Shown here one piece after another: positions 1 through 5,141 of a stretch of 5,188 nucleotides of DNA. The DNA comes from Clostridia bacterium. Lineage in GTDB: Bacteria > Bacillota > Clostridia > Oscillospirales > CAG-272. The stretch lies in assembly GCA_017960705.1 (NCBI GenBank), contig JAGCYR010000119.1, forward strand, positions 1 through 5,188. The letters are read 5' to 3'. The notes under the pieces were generated by a model. That model did not search any database and was not told where the DNA came from. It saw nothing but the letters and a program-made list of their open reading frames with translations. The position numbers and the translations under genes are program-made. The first letter of the stretch is position 1; each line of letters starts with the position of its first letter.

Positions 1-60
1 GGACAGGCCCTGTGAAGCCCGGCAACCGGCGTATGCAAGGTGCCAATTCCCGAAGATGAG
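1..60 (+). promoter_or_regulatory. SAM-I (S-box) riboswitch aptamer, 5'-truncated by the window edge
   Basis: This is the 3' two-thirds of an S-box leader that senses S-adenosylmethionine in nascent mRNA. Seen directly: the conserved blocks GGCCC (6-10), TGAAGCCCGGCAACC (13-27), AAGGTGCCAATTCC (37-50) and GATGAG (55-60), in the order and spacing of the SAM-I family. GGCAACC and GGTGCC can pair to form P3 with a short GUAU-capped end. GATGAG is the 3' strand of the closing helix P1; its 5' partner and the 5' arm of P2 lie upstream of the window. Between AATTCC and GATGAG there is only CGAA, so the usual P4 hairpin appears absent or minimal. The gene downstream is metK, a classic S-box target, which supports the call. 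Ligand binding is expected to favour the terminator at 76-109 and switch metK off. Confidence 0.93.
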
Positions 61-84
61 CAAATACGTTTACGCGTTTCGGGA
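48..84 (+). promoter_or_regulatory. Predicted antiterminator of the SAM riboswitch
   Basis: Bases 48-55 (UCCCGAAG) can pair with 77-84 (UUUCGGGA) in eight consecutive pairs, the last being G-U, enclosing a 21-nt loop. The 5' strand lies in the aptamer core just before the P1 3' strand. The 3' strand is almost the entire left arm of the terminator. The two folds are therefore mutually exclusive: without SAM the antiterminator lets transcription reach metK, and with SAM the aptamer holds 48-55 and frees the terminator. The pairing is read from the sequence; the switching logic follows from the S-box family. Confidence 0.7.
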
Positions 85-109
85 TGCCTGTAATCCCGGG
101 ACTTTTTTT
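76..109 (+). terminator. Intrinsic terminator of the SAM riboswitch expression platform
   Basis: A 10-bp stem (76-85 GUUUCGGGAU with 93-102 AUCCCGGGAC, including two G-U pairs) closes a 7-nt loop and is followed directly by seven T residues (103-109). It sits between the aptamer and the metK start codon, so it acts as a regulated attenuator rather than the end of an upstream gene. The left arm is shared with the predicted antiterminator. Confidence 0.9.
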
Positions 110-120
110 GTGGGTGAAAT

Positions 121-1308
121 ATGAAACTGAAACGGCTGTTAACATCCGAATCCGTGACCGAGGGGCATCCCGACAAGGTCTGCGACAAGGTGTCCGACGC
201 GATCCTCGACGCGATCCTGAAAATGGATCCCGCGGCGCGCGTCGCCTGCGAGACTTTTGCGACGACCGATCTGATCAACGTGATGGGAGAGATCACGACG
301 GCGGCGCAGATCGACTATGAGAAGATCGTCCGCGTCACGGTCAAAACCATCGGCTACGACCGTGCGGAATACGGTTTTGACTACAAGACCTGCCGCGTCG
401 TATCGAATATCCACGAGCAGTCGCCCGACATCGCGCTGGGCGTGGACAAGGGGCTGGAAGCCAAGAGCGGCGAGATGACCGACGGGCTGGACACCGGGGC
501 GGGCGACCAGGGGCTGATGTTCGGGTTCGCCTGCGACGAGACGCCGGAACTGATGCCGCTGCCCATCTCGCTCTCGCACAAACTCGCCAAACGGTTGACC
601 GAAGTGCGGAAGAACGGTACGCTCCCGTATCTGCGTCCGGACGGGAAAACGCAGGTCACGGTCGAATACGAGGACGGCAAACCCGTTCGGGTCGATACCG
701 TCGTCGTTTCGTCCCAGCACGATCCCGACGTCGAGATGGAGAAACTCCGCGCGGATATCCGTCGTGAGGTGATCGACGCCGTGATCCCCGCGTCTCTGCT
801 GGACGAAAAGACCAAATGCTTCATCAATCCGACCGGGCGTTTCGTCCTCGGCGGTCCCGCGGGGGACACCGGGCTTACCGGGCGGAAGATCATCGTCGAT
901 GCCTACGGCGGGTATTCCCGCCACGGCGGCGGCGCCTTCTCGGGCAAGGATCCGACCAAGGTCGACCGTTCCGCCTCCTACGCCGCGCGCTACGTCGCGA
1001 AGAACGTCGTGAAGGCGGGGCTCGCCAAGAAGTGTGAAGTCCAGATCGCCTATGCGATCGGCGTTGCCAGACCTGTTTCGGTCATGGTCGATACCTTCGG
1101 CACCGGGATCGTAGCGGACGACAAGATCGCAGCCGCGGTTTCGGATCTGGTCGATCTTCGTCCCGCGGCGATCATCCGGAAGTTCGACCTTCGCCGCCCG
1201 ATCTATTCTCCCTTCGCCGCCTACGGTCATATGGGGAGAGAAGATCTTTCGGCGCCCTGGGAGGCGTGCGATCTCGCCCCGATCCTTCGTCGGGCGTTGG
1301 GTCTCTAA
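121..1308 (+). CDS. metK: S-adenosylmethionine synthetase (methionine adenosyltransferase)
   Basis: Makes S-adenosylmethionine from methionine and ATP, releasing phosphate and pyrophosphate; it is a cytoplasmic homo-oligomer and the cell's main source of methyl donor. The 395-residue protein matches the usual bacterial length (about 385-400). Family signatures visible: TEGHPDK at 13-19 with the catalytic His16 and metal/ATP-binding residues, GAGDQGLMFG at 126-135, INPTGRFVLGGPAGDTGLTGRK at about 235-256, and the phosphate-binding loop GGGAFSGKDPTKVDRS at 269-284. The three-domain MAT fold (roughly 3-100, 115-232, 234-373) looks complete, with no frameshift. The ATG at 121 is chosen because the N-terminus then begins a few residues before the conserved TSESVTEGHPDK block. 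The preceding GTGGGTGAA is only a weak ribosome binding site. Expression should be repressed by SAM through the riboswitch just upstream. Confidence 0.98.
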   Translation: MKLKRLLTSESVTEGHPDKVCDKVSDAILDAILKMDPAARVACETFATTDLINVMGEITTAAQIDYEKIVRVTVKTIGYDRAEYGFDYKTCRVVSNIHEQSPDIALGVDKGLEAKSGEMTDGLDTGAGDQGLMFGFACDETPELMPLPISLSHKLAKRLTEVRKNGTLPYLRPDGKTQVTVEYEDGKPVRVDTVVVSSQHDPDVEMEKLRADIRREVIDAVIPASLLDEKTKCFINPTGRFVLGGPAGDTGLTGRKIIVDAYGGYSRHGGGAFSGKDPTKVDRSASYAARYVAKNVVKAGLAKKCEVQIAYAIGVARPVSVMVDTFGTGIVADDKIAAAVSDLVDLRPAAIIRKFDLRRPIYSPFAAYGHMGREDLSAPWEACDLAPILRRALGL

Positions 1309-1320
1309 AACGCATATACT

Positions 1321-1337
1321 GCCCTCGGGGTGAGGGC
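1321..1337 (+). other. Perfect hairpin in the metK 3' flank
   Basis: GCCCTC (1321-1326) and GAGGGC (1332-1337) form a perfect 6-bp GC-rich stem with a 5-nt loop, starting 12 nt after the metK stop codon. There is no T-run after it (GACGGTATTCG follows), so it is not a good intrinsic terminator. It may stabilise the metK 3' end. The loop contains the first two bases of the only possible GTG start of the small reading frame at 1330. Confidence 0.45.
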
Positions 1338-1569
1338 GACGGTATTCGTTTGGATCTGGATATCTTTTTTCGCGGTTTACGCTTTTTATTCATTCATTCT
1401 CACTTTGAGAGAACGGTACGCGGCGATCTTCCCGCAGGGGAGAAAGACCGCGCCGGACGACGGGGAGGGGGAGAGATCCCGCCTCCTCGCTTTGCCCCTT
1501 GAAAAAACTGACGAAAGGACGGGTGGTTACGGTGAAGAAAAAAACGACGACGATCGGCTCCCGCGTTGA
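1330..1569 (+). CDS. Possible small single-pass membrane protein (hypothetical)
   Basis: Not recognised. This 79-codon frame begins 21 nt after metK with GTG, the only start available after the in-frame metK stop. Residues 4-26 (VFVWIWISFFAVYAFYSFIL and flanks) form a convincing hydrophobic, aromatic-rich membrane segment. It is followed by the basic stretch RERYAAIFPQGRK, suggesting a cytoplasmic C-terminus, and then a polar, charged, low-complexity tail. Against it: no Shine-Dalgarno sequence is visible, the start sits in a hairpin, and the tail overlaps recD2 by 38 nt from its preferred start. Translation could occur by coupling to metK termination. If it is not real, 1309-1531 is a 223-bp intergenic stretch with only the small hairpin in it. 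Confidence 0.4.
   Translation: MRATVFVWIWISFFAVYAFYSFILTLRERYAAIFPQGRKTAPDDGEGERSRLLALPLEKTDERTGGYGEEKNDDDRLPR
1514..1519 (+). promoter_or_regulatory. Ribosome binding site deciding the recD2 start
   Basis: AAAGGA lies 12 nt before the GTG at 1532, slightly long but workable. The alternative in-frame TTG at 1499 is preceded by pyrimidine-rich sequence (TCCTCGCTTTGCCCC) with no usable site within 20 nt, and GTG at 1523 is only 3 nt away. This favours 1532 as the start. Confidence 0.5.
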
Positions 1570-3778
1570 CCGGACCGTTCGTGAACTTGTCGGGACCGTC
1601 GAGGGGATCGTCTTTCAGAACAAGCAGAACGACTATACCGTGATCTATCTTGCGACCGACGAGGGGGAACTGGTCACGGCTGTCGGACAGATGCCGTACG
1701 TCGGCGAGGGAGAACGCGTCAAACTCTACGGGAGCTGGACGAATCACGCCGAATACGGCGAGCAGTTCTCTGTCACGGCGATCGAAAAGATCATGCCGAC
1801 CGGGGCGAACGAGATACTGAAATACCTCTCGGGCAGGAACGTGCACGGGATTGGTCCCGTGACCGCCCTGAAGATCGTCAATCGTTTCGGGGACGACACC
1901 TTCGACGTGATCGAACAGCACCCCGAATGGCTTACCGACATTCCCGGTATCTCACGCAAAAAGGCGGCGGAGATCAGCGAATCCTTCCGTGAACAGGCGG
2001 GAATCCGCGAACTGATGGTCTTCTGCCAGAACTATATCGGCTCGACGTCGGTCACGCACATCTACGAGAAATGGGGAAACCGAGCGGTCGGCGTGATCCG
2101 CGAGAATCCCTATATTCTGTGCGAGGAACTCGATACGATCGGATTCGACCGCGCCGACGCCATCGCGCACGATCTCGGCTTTTCGCCCGACGCGCCGGAG
2201 CGGCTCGGGGCGGGCATCGCCTATAATCTTCGCTACAACGCCTCGGTCAACGGGCACGTCTGTCTGCCGCTCGACCGACTTGCGGAAGCGGCGGCGGAGC
2301 ACCTCGGCGTATCAGACGACGAGATACGGAAAGCGATATCCCGCCTTACCGCAAACGGCAAATTGGAGCAGTATAAGATTGGGGAAGAGACCTATATCTT
2401 CACGCGGGAATACGGGGAGGACGAGGATCTCGTCGCCCGCCGGATGATCGCGCTCGACCGTTCGGCGCCTGACGTTTCCGCCGACAATATCGAGCGTCTG
2501 ATCGACCGGGCGGAGAACGAGTTTTCCATCCGGTATTCAAAGGATCAGCGCGAGGCGATCTTCGAGGCGTTCCGCCGGGGCGTTCTGATCGTCACGGGCG
2601 GACCCGGGACCGGGAAGACCACCCTGATCCGCGCTCTGCTCAAGATCTACGGACTGCTCGGGTTCAAGTGCGCTCTCGCGGCTCCGACGGGACGCGCTGC
2701 GAAACGGATGTCGGAGGCGACCCAGGAGGAAGCCAAGACCATCCATCGGATGCTCGAAATGCAGAAGGTCGACGACGTCCGCCCGCGCTTTAACAAAAGC
2801 GAGAACGATCCGCTCGAAGAGAACGTTATCGTGATCGACGAGGCGTCGATGATCGATCTTCCCTTGATGGCGGCGCTGCTGCGCGCGATCCGCGTCGGGT
2901 CCCGTCTGATCCTGATCGGCGACTCGGGACAGCTCCCCTCGGTCGGATGCGGGAACGTGCTTGCCGACCTGATCGGCGCGGGAGTCTTCTCGACCGTGTG
3001 TCTGACCGAGATCTTCCGGCAGGAGAAGGGAAGCCTGATCATCAAAAACGCCCACCGGATCCATTCGGGCGAACTGCCGGAGCTCTCGCGGGAGGCGAAG
3101 GACTTTTTCTTCCTGCTCCGTCGGGAGGAGGATATCCCGGGAACGGTCGTCGAACTGATCAACGAACGTCTGCCGCGCCGCTATTCCGATTCGATCCGCG
3201 ACGAGATACAGGTCATCACGCCCTCCCGCCGCGGGAAGCCGGGAACGGTCCAGCTGAACGCGCTGCTGCAGAACTGCCTGAACCCGCAGGGAAAAAAGAA
3301 ACGCGAGATCAAGTTCCGCGATCTTCTGTTCCGCGAGGGCGACAAGGTCATGCAGATCAAGAACAACTACGATACCGAATGGAAGAAAGACGGGTACGAC
3401 GGGGTCGGCGTTTTCAACGGCGATATCGGCGTAATCCGCTCGATCTCCCCCTCCGGGGACGAGATGACCATCGATTTCGACGGACGGATCTCGGTTTACG
3501 CGTCGGAACAGTTTGAGGAACTCGAACACGCCTACGCGATCACCGTCCATAAGAGCCAGGGAAGCGAGTATCCCGTGGTTCTGATGCCGGTCTACTTCTG
3601 CGGGACGATGCTCCAATCGCGCAACCTGCTCTATACCGCCGTGACGCGGGCGAAAAAGATGGTGATCCTCGTCGGGCGGGCGGATATTCTCGAGTATATG
3701 GTCAAGAATAACCGGCAGGAAGTCCGCTACACCTGCCTGTCCGATCGGCTCCGCCGGAGCTGCTTCGGCGCGGGCTGA
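1532..3778 (+). CDS. recD2: RecD2-type ATP-dependent DNA helicase (RecD-like, superfamily 1B)
   Basis: A 5'-3' DNA helicase of the RecD2/YrrC group, which works without RecBC and contributes to repair and replication-fork maintenance in bacteria. Numbered from GTG 1532 (748 aa): N-terminal OB-like domain at about 18-84 (VGTVEGIVFQNKQNDYTVI), helix-hairpin-helix repeats at about 103-148 (NVHGIGPVTALKI, TDIPGISRKKAAEI), Walker A GGPGTGKTT at 356-364, Walker B VIVIDEAS at 432-439, motif III GDSGQLPSVGCGN at 463-475, an SH3-like insert near VFNGDIGVIRSI (627-638), motif V VHKSQGSE at 672-679 and motif VI YTAVTRAKK at 701-709. The tail NNRQEVRYTCLSDRL is also typical of RecD2. Length and motif set are complete. 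An in-frame TTG at 1499 would add 11 residues but has no ribosome binding site. It lies 223 nt after metK with no clear terminator between, so partial co-transcription with metK is possible. Motif III has Gly where many homologues have Asp before QLPS. Confidence 0.95.
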   Translation: MKKKTTTIGSRVDRTVRELVGTVEGIVFQNKQNDYTVIYLATDEGELVTAVGQMPYVGEGERVKLYGSWTNHAEYGEQFSVTAIEKIMPTGANEILKYLSGRNVHGIGPVTALKIVNRFGDDTFDVIEQHPEWLTDIPGISRKKAAEISESFREQAGIRELMVFCQNYIGSTSVTHIYEKWGNRAVGVIRENPYILCEELDTIGFDRADAIAHDLGFSPDAPERLGAGIAYNLRYNASVNGHVCLPLDRLAEAAAEHLGVSDDEIRKAISRLTANGKLEQYKIGEETYIFTREYGEDEDLVARRMIALDRSAPDVSADNIERLIDRAENEFSIRYSKDQREAIFEAFRRGVLIVTGGPGTGKTTLIRALLKIYGLLGFKCALAAPTGRAAKRMSEATQEEAKTIHRMLEMQKVDDVRPRFNKSENDPLEENVIVIDEASMIDLPLMAALLRAIRVGSRLILIGDSGQLPSVGCGNVLADLIGAGVFSTVCLTEIFRQEKGSLIIKNAHRIHSGELPELSREAKDFFFLLRREEDIPGTVVELINERLPRRYSDSIRDEIQVITPSRRGKPGTVQLNALLQNCLNPQGKKKREIKFRDLLFREGDKVMQIKNNYDTEWKKDGYDGVGVFNGDIGVIRSISPSGDEMTIDFDGRISVYASEQFEELEHAYAITVHKSQGSEYPVVLMPVYFCGTMLQSRNLLYTAVTRAKKMVILVGRADILEYMVKNNRQEVRYTCLSDRLRRSCFGAG

Positions 3779-3811
3779 CGAACCGTTTGAAAAAAACCGA
3801 AGAATGTCGTT

Positions 3812-3826
3812 TTTGCATATTGCAAA
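3812..3826. promoter_or_regulatory. Perfect palindrome over the -35 region, possible operator
   Basis: TTTGCA-TAT-TGCAAA is a 15-bp perfect inverted repeat with 6-bp arms and a 3-bp centre. Its right arm contains the -35 element of the promoter at 3820-3848, so a dimeric DNA-binding protein here would be placed to block RNA polymerase. No regulator can be named, and AT-rich palindromes of this size can occur by chance. Confidence 0.35.
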
Positions 3827-3848
3827 TGGAACGGGTTTATTGTATAAT
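3820..3848 (+). promoter_or_regulatory. Sigma-A-type promoter for the mreB-like gene
   Basis: A perfect -10 TATAAT at 3843-3848 lies 17 bp after a -35 TTGCAA (3820-3825, four of six consensus matches), in the AT-rich gap between recD2 and the mreB-like gene. Transcription would begin near 3855, giving a leader of about 54 nt. This separates the mreB-like gene from the metK-recD2 block, although read-through from recD2 cannot be excluded. Confidence 0.75.
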
Positions 3849-3870
3849 AGATACACTTATCCCCAAATTT

Positions 3871-3891
3871 TTCGGGAATAATCATTCCGAA
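3871..3891 (+). other. 5' leader hairpin directly before the ribosome binding site
   Basis: TTCGGGAAT (3871-3879) pairs with ATTCCGAA (3884-3891) in eight pairs with one bulged G and an AATC loop. The stem ends immediately before AGAAAGGAG, within the predicted leader. It leaves the ribosome binding site exposed and could protect the 5' end of the mRNA or tune translation. It does not match a known riboswitch or leader that I recognise. Confidence 0.4.
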
Positions 3892-3893
3892 AG

Positions 3894-3900
3894 AAAGGAG
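3894..3900 (+). promoter_or_regulatory. Strong ribosome binding site of the mreB-like gene
   Basis: AAAGGAG is a near-full anti-16S match with an ideal 8-nt spacer to the GTG at 3909, which fixes the start despite the non-ATG codon. Confidence 0.85.
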
Positions 3901-3908
3901 TCTGCGCC

Positions 3909-4937
3909 GTGATTCAAAAGAGAGCAGGGCTTGACCTGGGCGCCGCCAATCTGTTGGCGACGGTGACCGGCGACGGGATCGTTATGCGCGATCCGGCTGC
4001 CGTTGCGATCGACCGCACGACGGGGCAGATCCTTTATTACGGGACGAAGGCGGAGGCGCTTATCGGCGCGATCCCCGCAAACGTCTCGCTCTTCCGGCCT
4101 TTCCGCGAAGGGATCGTCAACGAGCTTGACCTGACGCAAAAGGTCGTTTCCGCGATCGCCTCCGATCATCTGTCGGGCGTTCAGCACGTGATGCTGACCG
4201 TTCCGTGCTCGACCTCCGAGATCGAGGAGGGGGCGCTGACCGAGGTAATGGGGCAGAGCGGGATCCGTTATCCGCACACCGTCTACGCGCCGGTCGCCGC
4301 TCTCGCGGGATCGGGCAGCGGTATCACGGATATGGTGCTGTCGGTCGTGTCCGGCGCGACGGTCACCGATATCGCCCTTATCTGCGACGGCGAGATCGTC
4401 TATATGAAGTCGGTCCCCACGGCGGGTGAGGCGTTCGACCGCGCGATCGTCAACTACATAGAGAACGACCGGGGGCTGAAGATCACCCTCCGCACCGCCG
4501 AGAGTATCAAAATGACGGTCGGAACGGTCTGGAACGAGGGCGTGCATCAGGAGATGCAGACGCAGGGCTACCGCGCATACGGCGACCCGACGCCCGTCCC
4601 CTTCACCGTGCGGAGCGAGGAGATGTTCCGTGCGCTCGAAGAGCCGACCGCGGGCATCCTCGAGGCGATCTGCGTCGCGATCTCGCACGTGCCGACCAAG
4701 TACGTTTCGCGCGTTTTCGAGAACGGAATCCTGCTTTCGGGCGGGACCGCGCAGCTCGAGGGTCTCGACCGTATGATCTCGGGCGTCACCGGGGTCAGGA
4801 CGATCCGGGTGTCGAACCCCGTGACCGCCGTCGCGACAGGCACTGAGACCATCCTGAACTACATCGGGGTCCGCGGGATCGCGTCGGTGCGTAATCTCTC
4901 GGCGCTCTACCTTACAAAGTGCCGCTCGGCGCTCTGA
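3909..4937 (+). CDS. MreB/Mbl-family actin-like protein, probably degenerate in its ATP site
   Basis: A 342-residue homologue of the rod-shape cytoskeletal actins, full length for the family (about 335-345). Family landmarks in order: phosphate-1 LDLGAANLL at 8-16, IPANVSLFRPFREGIVNELD at 55-74, VPCSTSEIEEGAL at 98-110, AGEAFDRAIVNYI at 172-184, RTAESIKMTVGTV at 195-207, the adenosine region GILLSGGTAQLEGLDRMI at 273-290, and NPVTAVATGT at 303-312. MreB proteins form membrane-associated ATP-dependent filaments that guide wall synthesis. Here key positions differ: the usual DLGTAN is DLGAAN, the catalytic EEP-type segment is YAP (126-128), the phosphate-2 DIGGGT is replaced by VVSGAT (146-151), and GGG becomes GGT in the adenosine motif. 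I infer a paralogue that may bind nucleotide weakly and not hydrolyse it, perhaps a partner of a canonical MreB elsewhere. No mreC or mreD follows in the window. It has its own promoter and ribosome binding site and is likely co-transcribed with the small gene at 4993, since no terminator lies between. Specific symbol withheld because MreB, Mbl and MreBH cannot be separated here. Confidence 0.88.
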   Translation: MIQKRAGLDLGAANLLATVTGDGIVMRDPAAVAIDRTTGQILYYGTKAEALIGAIPANVSLFRPFREGIVNELDLTQKVVSAIASDHLSGVQHVMLTVPCSTSEIEEGALTEVMGQSGIRYPHTVYAPVAALAGSGSGITDMVLSVVSGATVTDIALICDGEIVYMKSVPTAGEAFDRAIVNYIENDRGLKITLRTAESIKMTVGTVWNEGVHQEMQTQGYRAYGDPTPVPFTVRSEEMFRALEEPTAGILEAICVAISHVPTKYVSRVFENGILLSGGTAQLEGLDRMISGVTGVRTIRVSNPVTAVATGTETILNYIGVRGIASVRNLSALYLTKCRSAL

Positions 4938-4978
4938 TTTCGTTTTCATTTTTTGAAATATAGAACGTTTATGATAAG

Positions 4979-4984
4979 AAAGGA
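4979..4984 (+). promoter_or_regulatory. Ribosome binding site of the 35-residue membrane protein gene
   Basis: AAAGGA, within a longer purine run AAGAAAGGAAAG, lies 8 nt before ATG 4993. This spacing and strength are the main reason to accept such a short gene as translated. Confidence 0.75.
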
Positions 4985-4992
4985 AAGCGGGA

Positions 4993-5100
4993 ATGTCTAA
5001 AAAGGACAGAAGACAGATCTTTATCAGGATCGGCGCGATCGTTCTCGCCGTTCTGATGGTGGCGGGACTGGCGACGGTTCTCCTCTATCAACTTCTCTAA
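4993..5100 (+). CDS. 35-residue single-pass membrane protein (hypothetical)
   Basis: Not recognised as a named family. The product starts MSKKDRRQIFIRIG and continues into a hydrophobic helix (about residues 9-35) ending LLYQLL. The basic N-terminus predicts N-in orientation with almost nothing beyond the helix. It carries no cysteine or cleavage motif, so it reads as a membrane-anchored micro-protein rather than a secreted one. Support for being real: ATG with a good AAAGGA site 8 nt upstream, codon use like its neighbours, and a strong terminator directly after the stop. It lies 55 nt downstream of the mreB-like gene and is probably in the same transcript. A second, nearly identical C-terminus is encoded convergently at 5142-5188. 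In size and layout it resembles small Firmicute membrane proteins such as Prli42 or DUF4044 proteins, but I see no decisive match. Small hydrophobic type I toxins are another, weaker possibility. Confidence 0.75.
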   Translation: MSKKDRRQIFIRIGAIVLAVLMVAGLATVLLYQLL

Positions 5101-5103
5101 CAC

Positions 5104-5138
5104 AAAAACTCCCGACGCGACGGCGTCGGGAGTTTTTT
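5104..5138. terminator. Strong bidirectional intrinsic terminator shared by convergent genes
   Basis: ACTCCCGACGC (5108-5118) pairs perfectly with GCGTCGGGAGT (5123-5133) around a GACG tetraloop. The stem extends through five A-T pairs to 5104/5137, and six T residues follow on the + strand. The five A residues at 5104-5108 supply a T-run for the - strand. It starts three bases after the + strand stop codon and ends four bases before the convergent - strand stop codon, so it can end transcription from both sides. Confidence 0.93.
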
Positions 5139-5141
5139 GTT

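Noticed and set aside
139..1230. Long open frame on the - strand opposite metK
   Set aside because: It mirrors metK codons in a GC-biased gene, gives a low-complexity Arg/Asp/Gly-rich product with no recognisable domain, and lies opposite an unambiguous gene.
3792..3814. Possible terminator after recD2: A-rich stem AAAAACCGA with TCGTTTTT
   Set aside because: The stem has a bulge and only two G-C pairs, and the T-run is used up inside the stem. It is too weak to call, although it may reduce read-through.
2537..3856. 439-codon open frame on the - strand opposite recD2
   Set aside because: It is antisense to the conserved helicase motifs, has an Arg/Asp-rich composition with no domain, and reflects third-position GC bias on the coding strand.
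3882..4949. 355-codon open frame on the - strand opposite the mreB-like gene
   Set aside because: The composition is rich in Arg, Asp and His with no motif. The + strand frame has a promoter, a ribosome binding site and clear family motifs.
4953..4975. Possible separate promoter (TTGAAA, TATGAT) for the 35-residue gene
   Set aside because: The spacer would be only 11 bp, and a start near 4982 would remove the ribosome binding site. Co-transcription with the mreB-like gene is simpler.
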